64,000 nt of DNA from Sphingomonas sp. 32-62-10. Lineage in GTDB: Bacteria > Pseudomonadota > Alphaproteobacteria > Sphingomonadales > Sphingomonadaceae. The notes beneath the pieces were generated by a model. It saw nothing but the letters and a program-made list of their open reading frames with translations. It was not told where the DNA came from and did no database searches. How positions within the stretch are numbered: position 1 is the stretch's first letter; the number at the start of each line of letters is the position of its first letter. Of this stretch, positions 17,201 to 25,617 are shown piece by piece. The stretch is taken from NCBI GenBank assembly GCA_002280555.1, contig NCEE01000005.1, positions 81,050 to 145,049 on the forward strand, written 5' to 3'. The translations under genes were made by a program, and so were the position numbers.

Positions 17201-18957
17201 CGGAAGCGGGCGACATGCCGCCCCCCATGCAATCCGATATCTGGTCGGATGCGTTGCTGGCGGCGCGGCTATGCGCGATCGATCCCTCGCTTGGCGGGCT
17301 CGTGCTGCGGGGCGGCGGCGAAGCACGCGATGCCGTGATCGCCGCGCTGGTCGAAGGGCTCGGCGCGGGCGTGCCGGTGCGGCGGGTGCCATCGCATATC
17401 GATGATGAGCGGCTGTTGGGCGGGCTCGATTTGGGCGCGACATTGTCGACCGGGCGGGCGGTATCGCGGGTAGGCTTGCTGGCAGAGGCCGATGGCGGCG
17501 TGGTGATCGTGCCGATGGCCGAGCGAATGGCGAGCAGCACTGCGTCGCCGATTGCCGCTGCGCTCGATACCGGAGAGGTAATCGCCGAGCGCGAGGGTAT
17601 GGCGCTGCGCTCGCCAGCGCGCATCACGGTGGTGTTGCTCGACGACGGGGTGGAGCTTGATGAGCGCCCGCCGGTGGCGCTGGCCGAGCGGTTGGCGTTC
17701 TGGTTTGATTTCGGTGACGTGCGGACAGCCCTTGGGGCTGATCCGGACAATGCTGGTTCGGCGCCGACACCAATCGGTAGCGACGTCACTGCTGCGCCTT
17801 CCTCTGATATTCTCGAGGCGATCGCCGCCACCACGTTGGCGCTGGGAATCGATTCGGCGCGTGCACCAATCTTCGCGCTGCGTGCAGCGCGCGCGGCAGC
17901 AATACTGGCGGGTCGTTCCGTCATTACCGAGGATGACGTGATGATCGCTGCACGGCTGGTGCTCGGCCCGCGGGCCACACGGATGCCTGCGCCGCCCGAG
18001 GCCGAACCCGAGGGCGAAGCGCCCGAACCGCCACCACCACCGCCGCCCGAGTCGGAAACGAGCGAGCAGGAAAGCGGCGATCCGCAGCCGCTGGAGGATG
18101 TGGTGCTCGAAGCCGTGCTCGCCTCGCTGCCGAAGGACGTGCTCGCGCAGATTGCGGCAGGCGGGCAGCGGCGCGGACCACAGGGGCGGGGGCAGGGCAA
18201 GGGCGCGAAGCAGAAGTCCGCCACGCGTGGTCGCCCGGTCGGGGTGCGTGCCGGCATCCCGCGCGGCGGGCTTCGGCTCAGCCTGATTGATACGCTGCGA
18301 TCGGCGGCGCCCTGGCAGCGCGTGCGCGGCGCAGAGGCTGGCCGGGTCAACATCCGCCGCGACGATCTGCGAATCCGCCGGTTCGAAAAAAAGATGGAGG
18401 CGACGACGATCTTCGCCGTCGACGCGTCGGGATCATCGGCGCTGGCGCGGCTTGCCGAGGCGAAGGGCGCGGTCGAGCTGTTGCTGGCGGAGGCCTATGT
18501 GAAGCGCGCGCAGGTGGCGCTAGTGGCATTTCGCGGGACGGTGGCGGAATTGATTTTGCCGCCGACTCGCTCGCTGGCGCGCGCGCGCAAGTCGCTCGGG
18601 GCCTTGCCCGGTGGTGGTGGCACGCCGCTCGCTTCGGGCCTGAATGCCGCGCGTGAACTCGCCGAAGCGGCACGCAAGCGCGGGCGCACGCCGTTTTTGG
18701 TGATCCTCACCGACGGCCGCGCCAATATCTGCGCCAAGGGCACGATGGTTCGTCAGGCCGCCGAGGATGATGCCGAAGCCGCCGCCAAGGCGATCGGCCT
18801 GTCAGGCATCGGCAGCGCGTTCGTCGATATCTCGCCGCGCCCCCGGCCCGAGGGTGCAAAGCTCGCCGCAATCATGGGCGCGCGCTATCTGCCCTTGCCT
18901 CGCGCCGATGCCCGGGCGATGCACGCCGCCGTCAAGGGAGCGCAACATGCTGACTGA
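17197..18957 (+). CDS. bchD: Mg-chelatase subunit BchD
   Basis: 586 residues: an AAA+-like N-terminal half without a canonical Walker A, an acidic, proline-rich linker (about residues 260-300), and a C-terminal von Willebrand A domain with MIDAS-type motif DASGSSA and ILTDGRANI. BchD forms the double ring with BchI that drives BchH. It overlaps bchI by ATGA and looks complete, in contrast to bchI. Confidence 0.95.
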   Translation: MTEAGDMPPPMQSDIWSDALLAARLCAIDPSLGGLVLRGGGEARDAVIAALVEGLGAGVPVRRVPSHIDDERLLGGLDLGATLSTGRAVSRVGLLAEADGGVVIVPMAERMASSTASPIAAALDTGEVIAEREGMALRSPARITVVLLDDGVELDERPPVALAERLAFWFDFGDVRTALGADPDNAGSAPTPIGSDVTAAPSSDILEAIAATTLALGIDSARAPIFALRAARAAAILAGRSVITEDDVMIAARLVLGPRATRMPAPPEAEPEGEAPEPPPPPPPESETSEQESGDPQPLEDVVLEAVLASLPKDVLAQIAAGGQRRGPQGRGQGKGAKQKSATRGRPVGVRAGIPRGGLRLSLIDTLRSAAPWQRVRGAEAGRVNIRRDDLRIRRFEKKMEATTIFAVDASGSSALARLAEAKGAVELLLAEAYVKRAQVALVAFRGTVAELILPPTRSLARARKSLGALPGGGGTPLASGLNAARELAEAARKRGRTPFLVILTDGRANICAKGTMVRQAAEDDAEAAAKAIGLSGIGSAFVDISPRPRPEGAKLAAIMGARYLPLPRADARAMHAAVKGAQHAD

Positions 18958-19840
18958 TCGCGCGCGCTGGGATGTCGAGGGGCGTGACTGGCCCAACCGG
19001 GCGCAGAGCCGGTTCGTCACGACCGACCGGGTCAAATGGCATGTCCAGGTGATGGGCAGCGGGCCGGTGATCCTGCTGATCCACGGCACCGGCGCGGCAA
19101 CCCATAGCTGGCGTGAACTGATGCCGTTGCTGGCGGCGCATTTCACCGTTGTGGCTCCCGATATGCCAGGGCATGGCTTCACTGTCGGTCGACCCCTGGG
19201 TGGCTTGTCGATGGGCGCGATGGCGCGGGCGGCGGGTGCGTTGCTTGCCGAACTGCAACTCGAGCCTGCGCTCATCATTGGCCATTCCGCGGGGGCGGCA
19301 ATCGCGGCGCGGATGGTACTCGACGGGCTTGTAGCGCCGACGGGGGTAATCGGCCTGAATGCTGCGCTTCAGCCTTTTCCCGGGCTTGCCGCCAAGATGT
19401 TTCCCACGCTTGCCCGGATGCTGTTCGTCAACCCTTTTGCGCCGCACATCTTCGCCGGCATCGCCCGCCAGCGCGGTGAGGCGGGGCGGTTCCTCGCGCG
19501 CAGCACGGGGTCAAAGATCGATGCAGCGGGGGCTGACTTCTATGGTCGGCTGTTCGCCACGCCCGCCCATTGCGCGGGAGCGATTACCATGATGGCCGAC
19601 TGGGACCTCGAGTCGCTGGCGCGCGATTTGCCGCGCCTGTCGGTGCCGTTGCTGCTGGTGCATGGCGATGACGATGCGGCGATCCCGCTGGCGAGCGCTC
19701 AGGCTGCCGTTGCACAGGTGACCGGCGCACAGATCATCAGCTTGCCGGGATTGGGGCATCTGGCGCATGAAGAGCAGCCGGGGGCGATCGCTGATCGGAT
19801 CATCGGGTTTGCGCGGGCAATAGGGGTGATGGCAGCATGA
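18947..19840 (+). CDS. bchO: Alpha/beta hydrolase BchO
   Basis: 297 residues from ATG 18947, overlapping bchD by 11 bases. It has an alpha/beta-hydrolase fold with oxyanion region HGTGAATHSW, nucleophile elbow GHSAGAA, acid in HGDDDAA and catalytic His in LGHLAHEE. BchO genes regularly follow bchD in purple bacteria and are presumed to help Mg chelation or porphyrin handling; the exact role is unsettled. Confidence 0.92.
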   Translation: MLTDRARWDVEGRDWPNRAQSRFVTTDRVKWHVQVMGSGPVILLIHGTGAATHSWRELMPLLAAHFTVVAPDMPGHGFTVGRPLGGLSMGAMARAAGALLAELQLEPALIIGHSAGAAIAARMVLDGLVAPTGVIGLNAALQPFPGLAAKMFPTLARMLFVNPFAPHIFAGIARQRGEAGRFLARSTGSKIDAAGADFYGRLFATPAHCAGAITMMADWDLESLARDLPRLSVPLLLVHGDDDAAIPLASAQAAVAQVTGAQIISLPGLGHLAHEEQPGAIADRIIGFARAIGVMAA

Positions 19841-19998
19841 TCGGCGACAATATCGGATTACTCGAAATGGGCCTGGTGCTGGGGCTGACGCTAGTCTTCC
19901 TGGTCTACCAATATTGGTCGACTGGCCGCTCGATCGCCCGCGACAAAGCTGCGCGGGAGCGCGCCGCGAACAGCGCCCCGAGCGACTCGCAGCAATAA
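19837..19998 (+). CDS. 53-residue single-span membrane protein
   Basis: ATG 19837 overlaps the bchO stop as ATGA, as do other genes of this operon. The product has one transmembrane helix (MGLVLGLTLVFLVYQYW, about residues 11-27) followed by a basic, Arg/Lys-rich cytoplasmic tail. It ends 10 bases from the convergent crtC stop. No known family recognised. The translational coupling suggests a real small protein, perhaps tethering BchO or a chelatase subunit to the membrane; that role is inference. Confidence 0.65.
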   Translation: MIGDNIGLLEMGLVLGLTLVFLVYQYWSTGRSIARDKAARERAANSAPSDSQQ

Positions 19999-20008
19999 GG
20001 CAATCGCC

Positions 20009-21013
20009 TCAAAGGATCGCGCGGGGCATCCTGAAGGGCAGCATTGCCTGCACGATCGGCGAGCGGAACCGCCCCAGCGACAGGCTTTCATGCACCGCGT
20101 GCACGTCTTCTCCGAATAGCCGCGTTGAAAGGGCAGAGCGCGCATAAAAGGGCGCATCGACCCACGTCTTGGTCACCTTTGGCCGGAAATCGGCATCGGC
20201 GCGGGTCAGCCGATCGACCAGCCAGCCCGATCGCGGCAGCTTGGCGGCAGGCGGTTGCATCACATCATGCCAACGGCCCTGACGATCCATCTTCAATGCG
20301 AGATCAAACGGGGTGCCGTCACGGCGCGTGCCTTCGTACAGCACCGCGACATCGTTCTTCAGGTGCGCGCGCGACCAGTGCCAGTCGTTGAAGCCTTCCT
20401 CCAGCGCTTCCTCACCGAAGTTCGAATCGAAATAGCCGCTGCCGTTCCAGCTGATTTCGGGATTGTTCATCGTCACTTCCACGCGCGCGCGCGGGGCCAC
20501 GGGATGCCAGCGATGCTTGCCGGCATTGTCGAGGTGGAAACCGGTCGTCCCGATCATGTCGGGATAGACGCGCACCTGCCCGCGCACCGGATAGGGAAGC
20601 GGTGCCGATGTTTCGTTGATGTCGATGAGCAGCGAATTGCCGTCCCAATGCAGCCCGCTAGGTCCGACGATGAAGTTGTCCGCATCGCGGCGGACGCGGT
20701 GCCAGGGGCGTTCGGTCATCGCCCACGCATTGCCGCGCGGGCCGTTCATCGACACGTTGATCGAACAGTGATTGGCCGGGCTGTGGCGGCCGCTGAGCTT
20801 GTAATAGGGTGAAAAGACGCTGCCGATGAAAGCGATGATGGTCAGACCGAAGCGGCCGTCGTCGCTGCAGGCGTCGATGTACCACCAGGCATAGCCCTGC
20901 GCATCGACTTCGACGTCGAAGCGAGGTCCTTGAGCAGGATATCGACGGCTAATCCGCCGCTGAGGGCTGCCATCGGCACGCCGGCGCCCGGGTGGGTGCT
21001 CCCGCCCGCGCAA
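20009..21013 (-). CDS. crtC: Hydroxyneurosporene/carotenoid 1,2-hydratase CrtC
   Basis: CrtC adds water across the terminal 1,2 double bond of acyclic carotenoids. The domain begins GYAWWYIDACSDDG and runs to VHESLSLGRF and the C-terminal MLPFRMPR. The recognisable protein starts near base 20926, about 305 residues long. No ATG lies close by; the nearest ordinary start is TTG 21013, with a possible ATT at 20953. The gene therefore begins inside crtD and overlaps it by at least 85 bases. Stop and strand are certain, start is not. Confidence 0.85.
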   Translation of the reverse strand: MRGREHPPGRRRADGSPQRRISRRYPAQGPRFDVEVDAQGYAWWYIDACSDDGRFGLTIIAFIGSVFSPYYKLSGRHSPANHCSINVSMNGPRGNAWAMTERPWHRVRRDADNFIVGPSGLHWDGNSLLIDINETSAPLPYPVRGQVRVYPDMIGTTGFHLDNAGKHRWHPVAPRARVEVTMNNPEISWNGSGYFDSNFGEEALEEGFNDWHWSRAHLKNDVAVLYEGTRRDGTPFDLALKMDRQGRWHDVMQPPAAKLPRSGWLVDRLTRADADFRPKVTKTWVDAPFYARSALSTRLFGEDVHAVHESLSLGRFRSPIVQAMLPFRMPRAIL

Positions 21014-22398
21014 TAGATACCAGGGATCGCTGTCCGGGCGCCCTGCCGGCGGAAGGACGCCGCCCATCCGTGCGAGGCCCGTCCATAAAGGGCTCCACCC
21101 GTCGAGGGAAACAGGCTCTCGAACGTTGCCGGAGTCGACAGCACCGTTGCCGATGGCGGAAGCTCCAGCGTAAGGCCCGCTCGCTCCGTAATCTGCAGCA
21201 TCCGCGATTGGCATTGATTGATCTCCGCTTCGGTAAATCCGGGCCCGTCGCCATTGGCGGGGGCATTGACGAGAATTTGCAGGCGTTCGCGCCCGTCCGG
21301 CCCCACGCCGCGATCGTCGCGGTCCTGCGCGCAGATATAGACGGTGGGAACGGAGGGCAGGCGGCCGGCCGCCAGATCGACGAACTCGGCTTCGTAATCG
21401 TTGGAAAAAAACACATTATGGTGTGCCAGCGGAAAGCCGCTGGTGGTGGTGTGGGCGGTCCACACCATGGCGCCGAACGATCGCTCAGACGGGGTCATGC
21501 CCGCCACAGCGCTGCTCACCGCTGCTCCGAACCGTCCCTCGGCAATCGCCGCCGGATCGGCGTTGCAGATGATCGTCGGCGCGGTCAGGCGCTCGCCACT
21601 GGCGAGGACCACGCCCGCAGCGTGACCCTGTTCGACCAAAATCTCGCGGACGGGCTCGCCATAGCGATAGCGCGCGCCATTGGCCTTGCCGATTGCTTCC
21701 AGCCCGCGGGCAAGCGCGTGCATCCCCCCATCGACCAGCCAAACACCGCGCGCCTCGACATGTGCAATCAGCATCAATGTGCCGGGGCATTGAAAGGGGG
21801 AGGAGCCGCAATAGGTCGAATAGCGCCCGAACAGCTGGCGCAGACGCGGATCAGCGAAATAATCACCAAGCGCGCCCCATAAGGTCTGGAAGGGGCGGGT
21901 GGTGAGAAGGTCAGCGGGGTTGGCCTTGCCCATTTCCCAGGCCAGCCGCACCGGGCCTGCGCGCTGGCTGCGCAGGAAGGGCTTTTGCAGCGAGGTGAAG
22001 ATTTGCTTCGCTTCCGCACAGAACCGGCGATAGCCATCCGCTGCATCGGCACCGGCGAATTCAGCGATTGCTGCTTCGCTTTTAGCGCGATCGGCGAAGA
22101 GATCGAGCCGATCATCACCCCAGGCATGGCGCGCTAGCGTGGTGCTGGGGGTAAGCTTGACGTGATCGTCGAGCGACGCGCCGCAGCGATCGAAAATTTC
22201 TTCGAACACCTCACGCATGGTGAATACGGTTGGACCACCGTCTACTAGTGCACCACCCGAATCGACCTGGCGCATCTTGCCGCCCGGAGCATTCGCCGCT
22301 TCGATGACCGTCACATCCAAGCCGCGCGCAGAGAGCAGGGCTGCACTGGTCAACCCTCCCACGCCGGCCCCGATGACGATTACCTTTTCGCGCTGCAT
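20842..22398 (-). CDS. crtD: Carotenoid 3,4-desaturase CrtD
   Basis: 518 residues. An FAD/NAD-binding motif VIVIGAGVGGLTSA is at the N-terminus, and the C-terminal desaturase motif YCAGGSTHPGAGVPMAALSGG is typical of phytoene-desaturase-like enzymes. Its position beside crtC and opposite crtF points to CrtD (methoxyneurosporene-type desaturase) and not CrtI. ATG 22398 is chosen at MQREKVIVIG. The last 30 or so codons lie over the start of crtC in another frame. Confidence 0.9.
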   Translation of the reverse strand: MQREKVIVIGAGVGGLTSAALLSARGLDVTVIEAANAPGGKMRQVDSGGALVDGGPTVFTMREVFEEIFDRCGASLDDHVKLTPSTTLARHAWGDDRLDLFADRAKSEAAIAEFAGADAADGYRRFCAEAKQIFTSLQKPFLRSQRAGPVRLAWEMGKANPADLLTTRPFQTLWGALGDYFADPRLRQLFGRYSTYCGSSPFQCPGTLMLIAHVEARGVWLVDGGMHALARGLEAIGKANGARYRYGEPVREILVEQGHAAGVVLASGERLTAPTIICNADPAAIAEGRFGAAVSSAVAGMTPSERSFGAMVWTAHTTTSGFPLAHHNVFFSNDYEAEFVDLAAGRLPSVPTVYICAQDRDDRGVGPDGRERLQILVNAPANGDGPGFTEAEINQCQSRMLQITERAGLTLELPPSATVLSTPATFESLFPSTGGALYGRASHGWAASFRRQGARTAIPGIYCAGGSTHPGAGVPMAALSGGLAVDILLKDLASTSKSMRRAMPGGTSTPAATTAASV

Positions 22399-22452
22399 TC
22401 CGGCCTTTCGAGCGTTGAGCAAGTCGATGGCAATTGACGCCCCCTGCTCAAC

Positions 22453-22470
22453 CGTCCAACTAATTGGACA
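22453..22470. promoter_or_regulatory. PpsR operator between crtD and crtF
   Basis: CGTccaactaattggACA matches TGT-N12-ACA with one change and is an almost perfect palindrome (TCCAactaaTTGGA core region). It ends one base before the crtF ATG, so bound PpsR would cover the crtF start region and face the crtD promoter. Confidence 0.65.
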
Positions 22471-22471
22471 T

Positions 22472-23602
22472 ATGAAACCGTCCACAACCAAAGACAATAG
22501 CTCTTGGCGGGAACGCTGGGTCGCCGCGCGCAACCGGGTGCTTGCCGATCCGGGTTTTCAGCATTTTGCGGCTCGCTTTTTTCTTACTCGACCGATCGTG
22601 CGCAGCAAGGCGCGCACGATGTTCAATCTGGTCGCGGGCTTCACCTATTCGCAGGTGATTGCGGCGTGCATCGAGGTGAAACTGCTCGACCTGCTGGCCG
22701 ATGGCGCGCGCGATCTGGACGATATCGCCGTGCAGATCGACATGCCGCGCGAGGCTGCCGACCGATTGCTGCGCGCCGCTGCCTCGATCGGGCTGGTCGA
22801 GCGACTCGGCGCGGAGCGATGGGCACTGGGTGGGGACGGCGCAGCACTGCGCGGCAACCGCGGCATTGCCGAAATGGTGGCGCATCACCGGCTGCTTTAT
22901 GCTGATCTCGCCGATCCGGTGGCACTGCTGCGGCGCGGGGCGGGGGGTGGCCAGCTGTCCAATTACTGGACCTATGCCGAATCGGTTGGGCAGGGGGAGG
23001 GGCATGAGGTTGCCGCCTATTCCGGGCTGATGGCGGCATCGCAGCCGCTGATCGCGACTCATGTGATCGACAGCTATGATTTTACGCGGCACCGCCGGAT
23101 GCTCGATGTGGGCGGCGGGCAGGGGGCATTCATCGCCGCTGTTGCCGCGCGGGTGCCGGCGATCACGCTTGGGCTGTTCGATCTGCCAGCCGTGGGCGAG
23201 CGCGCCCGCATCGCACTGGATGCCGCGGGATATGGGCCGCGCGTGACGATTCACGGTGGCAACTTCCTCGATGATGCGCTGCCCGGAGGGCATGATCTGA
23301 TCACTTTGATCCGCGTGCTGCACGATCATGACGATGCACCGGCACTGCAATTGCTGCGCAACATTCGCGCGGCGCTGCCGCCTGGCGGACGTCTGCTGAT
23401 CGCTGAACCTATGGCCGAAACGCCGGGCGCGGAGTCCGCTGGCGACGGCTATTTCGGCATGTATCTCTGGGCGATGGGGTCAGGCCGGCCGCGCAGCATG
23501 AAAGAGATCGCATCGATGCTGAAGGCGGCCGGGTTCAGCGCTACCAAGCGCGTCCCGACACCCTTGCCGCTGACGGTGAGTGCGATTGTGGCTGAAGCTT
23601 GA
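22472..23602 (+). CDS. crtF: Carotenoid O-methyltransferase CrtF
   Basis: 376 residues: an N-terminal winged-helix dimerisation domain and a C-terminal SAM-dependent methyltransferase domain (LDVGGGQGAFIAAVAAR at about residues 209-225; catalytic-region LIRVLHDHDD). CrtF methylates the tertiary 1-hydroxyl made by CrtC, giving methoxy carotenoids. ATG 22472 has no visible ribosome site and sits next to the PpsR operator, so a leaderless or very short-leader mRNA is possible. Confidence 0.92.
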   Translation: MKPSTTKDNSSWRERWVAARNRVLADPGFQHFAARFFLTRPIVRSKARTMFNLVAGFTYSQVIAACIEVKLLDLLADGARDLDDIAVQIDMPREAADRLLRAAASIGLVERLGAERWALGGDGAALRGNRGIAEMVAHHRLLYADLADPVALLRRGAGGGQLSNYWTYAESVGQGEGHEVAAYSGLMAASQPLIATHVIDSYDFTRHRRMLDVGGGQGAFIAAVAARVPAITLGLFDLPAVGERARIALDAAGYGPRVTIHGGNFLDDALPGGHDLITLIRVLHDHDDAPALQLLRNIRAALPPGGRLLIAEPMAETPGAESAGDGYFGMYLWAMGSGRPRSMKEIASMLKAAGFSATKRVPTPLPLTVSAIVAEA

Positions 23603-23610
23603 CGGCAAAG

Positions 23611-23628
23611 CGTCCAGAACAGTTGACA
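23611..23628. promoter_or_regulatory. PpsR operator 1 upstream of bchC
   Basis: CGTccagaacagttgACA, one change from TGT-N12-ACA. It overlaps the -35 hexamer TTGACA at 23623-23628 of the bchC promoter and lies 26 bases (centre to centre) from operator 2, allowing cooperative binding. Confidence 0.6.
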
Positions 23629-23650
23629 ATAAAAAGTGTCCATATAGGAT
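23623..23650 (+). promoter_or_regulatory. Promoter of the bchCXYZ-pufBALMC operon
   Basis: TTGACA (23623-23628), a 16-base spacer, then TAGGAT (23645-23650). Both hexamers lie under PpsR operators, so repression by steric block is expected. Confidence 0.55.
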
Positions 23651-23654
23651 GACA
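23637..23654. promoter_or_regulatory. PpsR operator 2 upstream of bchC
   Basis: TGTccatataggatgACA is a perfect TGT-N12-ACA with complementary C/G flanks, covering the -10 region. Confidence 0.75.
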
Positions 23655-23704
23655 CAAGAGGCGAAGAATCCCGTCAAGCATTGGGATCGCCGGGGGAGTG
23701 CACG

Positions 23705-24634
23705 TTGGAAACGCTGGCCGTCATTTTGGAAGCTCCGGAAACGCTATCACTGCGTTCCATGGCGCTGAATCCGATGGCACCGGGCGATTTACTCGTGGAA
23801 GTCGCCTGGAGCGGGATCAGCGCGGGTACCGAAAAACTGCTATGGTCGGGCCGGATGCCGGCTTTCCCGGGCATGGGCTATCCGCTGGTGCCGGGATACG
23901 AATCGGTTGGCCGCGTCGTCGACGCAGGGGCTGAGGCGCATTCGCGAATCGGTGAGTGGGTTTTTGTCCCGGGGGCCAATTGCTACACCCATGCACGCGG
24001 GCTTTTCGGCGGGACGGCACGGCGGGTGATCCTGCCTGCGGCCCGCGCCATGCCGGTCGACGAATCGCTGGGCGAAGCGGGCATTCTGATTGCGCTTGCT
24101 GCCACCGCCTATCACGCGATCGTCGGTGGGCAGGCGCCCGATCTGATTGTCGGTCACGGCATATTGGGCCGCTTGATCGCACGGATTGTCGTCGCGGTCG
24201 GTGCGCCGCCACCGACGGTGTGGGAAACCGCCGCCGCGCGCCGGGTGGGTGACTTCGGCTACCGGGTGATCGATCCATCGGAAGATGATCGCAAAGACTA
24301 TAAGACGATCTGTGATGCCAGCGGTGCCGGGAGCATCCTGGACACACTGATCGGTCGGCTTGCCAAGGGTGGTGAGGTGGTGCTCGCGGGCTTCTACGAC
24401 AAGCTGACTTTTTCCTTTCCGCCCGCCTTCATGCGTGAAGCGCGGCTGCGGATATCAACCGAGTTTGTCATCGAGGATCTGCGGGCGACCGCGGCGTTGG
24501 TCGATGGCGGTGCACTGAGCTTGAAGGGTCTGGTGAGCCATGTGCGGCCAGCTGGTGAGGCCGTTGAAGCCTATCCCGCCGCCTTTGGCGACCCGGAATG
24601 CCTGAAAATGGTTCTCGACTGGAGAAGCGAATGA
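23705..24634 (+). CDS. bchC: Bacteriochlorophyllide hydroxyethyl dehydrogenase BchC
   Basis: 309 residues. The start is TTG 23705, giving METLAVILEAP as in other BchC proteins, with GGGGGAG about 7 bases upstream. It is a zinc-independent alcohol-dehydrogenase-like protein (GYESVGRVVDAGA; Rossmann motif IVGHGILGRLIAR). It oxidises the 3-hydroxyethyl group of bacteriochlorophyllide to acetyl. First gene of a long operon running through puf; ends ATGA on bchX. Confidence 0.93.
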   Translation: METLAVILEAPETLSLRSMALNPMAPGDLLVEVAWSGISAGTEKLLWSGRMPAFPGMGYPLVPGYESVGRVVDAGAEAHSRIGEWVFVPGANCYTHARGLFGGTARRVILPAARAMPVDESLGEAGILIALAATAYHAIVGGQAPDLIVGHGILGRLIARIVVAVGAPPPTVWETAAARRVGDFGYRVIDPSEDDRKDYKTICDASGAGSILDTLIGRLAKGGEVVLAGFYDKLTFSFPPAFMREARLRISTEFVIEDLRATAALVDGGALSLKGLVSHVRPAGEAVEAYPAAFGDPECLKMVLDWRSE

Positions 24635-25614
24635 CGATGCTTGATGTCGATGCCCTGCGCAATGAAGCGTCGCAGGAGCCCGATCCGGTTCATACCGGTG
24701 AAGTGACCAAGGAAACTCAGATCATTGCGATCTATGGTAAGGGTGGATCGGGCAAGTCCTTCGCCCTCGCCAATCTGAGCTACATGATGGCGCAGCAGGG
24801 CAAGCGCGTTCTGCTGATTGGTTGTGACCCGAAAAGCGATACGACCAGCTTGTTGTTCGGCGGCAAATCGACCCCGACGATCATAGAGACGAGTTCGAAG
24901 AAGAAGCTGGCGGGCGAAGAAATCGGCATCGAGGATGTCTGCTTCCAGCGCGATGGTGTTTTCGCGATGGAGTTGGGCGGGCCCGAAGTCGGTCGCGGCT
25001 GCGGCGGTCGCGGGATCATCCACGGTTTCGAAACGCTTGAAAAGCTTGGCTTCCATGAATGGGGCTTCGATTACGTCCTGCTCGATTTCCTGGGTGACGT
25101 GGTGTGCGGCGGCTTCGGCCTGCCGATTGCGCGGGACATGTGCCAGAAGGTGATCGTCGTCGCGTCAAACGATCTCCAGTCACTCTATGTTGCCAACAAC
25201 GTCTGCAAGGCGGTCGAATATTTCCGCAAAATGGGCGGCAATGTCGGCGTGGCGGGCATGATCCTCAACAAGGATGACGGCACGGGCGAAGCGAATGCGT
25301 TTGCCGAAGCGGTGGGCATTCCCGTGCTCTGCGCAATCCCGGCAAACGAGGATATCCGCAAAAAGAGCGCCAATTATCAGATTATCGGCAAGCCCGGTGG
25401 CCAATGGGCAAGCCTGTTCGAAGAACTCGCGATCAATGTCGCCGAAGCGCCACCGCTCCGCCCTGCGCCGCTCGATCAGGATGGGTTGCTGAACCTGTTC
25501 AGCGCCGATGTGACGGGGGCCGATTTCACGCTCAAGCCTGCAACCCAGGCCGATATGCGCGGCGTCGACTTCGTCGTGAAGCCCTCCCTTGAAATCGTTT
25601 ACGACACGGTTTGA
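24631..25614 (+). CDS. bchX: Chlorophyllide reductase iron protein BchX
   Basis: 327 residues. NifH-like ATPase with P-loop GKGGSGKS (residues 36-43) and [4Fe-4S] cysteines C124 (GRGCGG) and C159 (GDVVCGG). It delivers electrons to BchYZ for ring B reduction of chlorophyllide a. Confidence 0.97.
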   Translation: MTMLDVDALRNEASQEPDPVHTGEVTKETQIIAIYGKGGSGKSFALANLSYMMAQQGKRVLLIGCDPKSDTTSLLFGGKSTPTIIETSSKKKLAGEEIGIEDVCFQRDGVFAMELGGPEVGRGCGGRGIIHGFETLEKLGFHEWGFDYVLLDFLGDVVCGGFGLPIARDMCQKVIVVASNDLQSLYVANNVCKAVEYFRKMGGNVGVAGMILNKDDGTGEANAFAEAVGIPVLCAIPANEDIRKKSANYQIIGKPGGQWASLFEELAINVAEAPPLRPAPLDQDGLLNLFSADVTGADFTLKPATQADMRGVDFVVKPSLEIVYDTV

Positions 25615-25617
25615 TCG

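Noticed and set aside
20842..22398. Naming this desaturase crtI
   Set aside because: Its place between crtC and crtF and the lack of crtB nearby fit crtD; sequence by eye cannot exclude CrtI but context does not support it.
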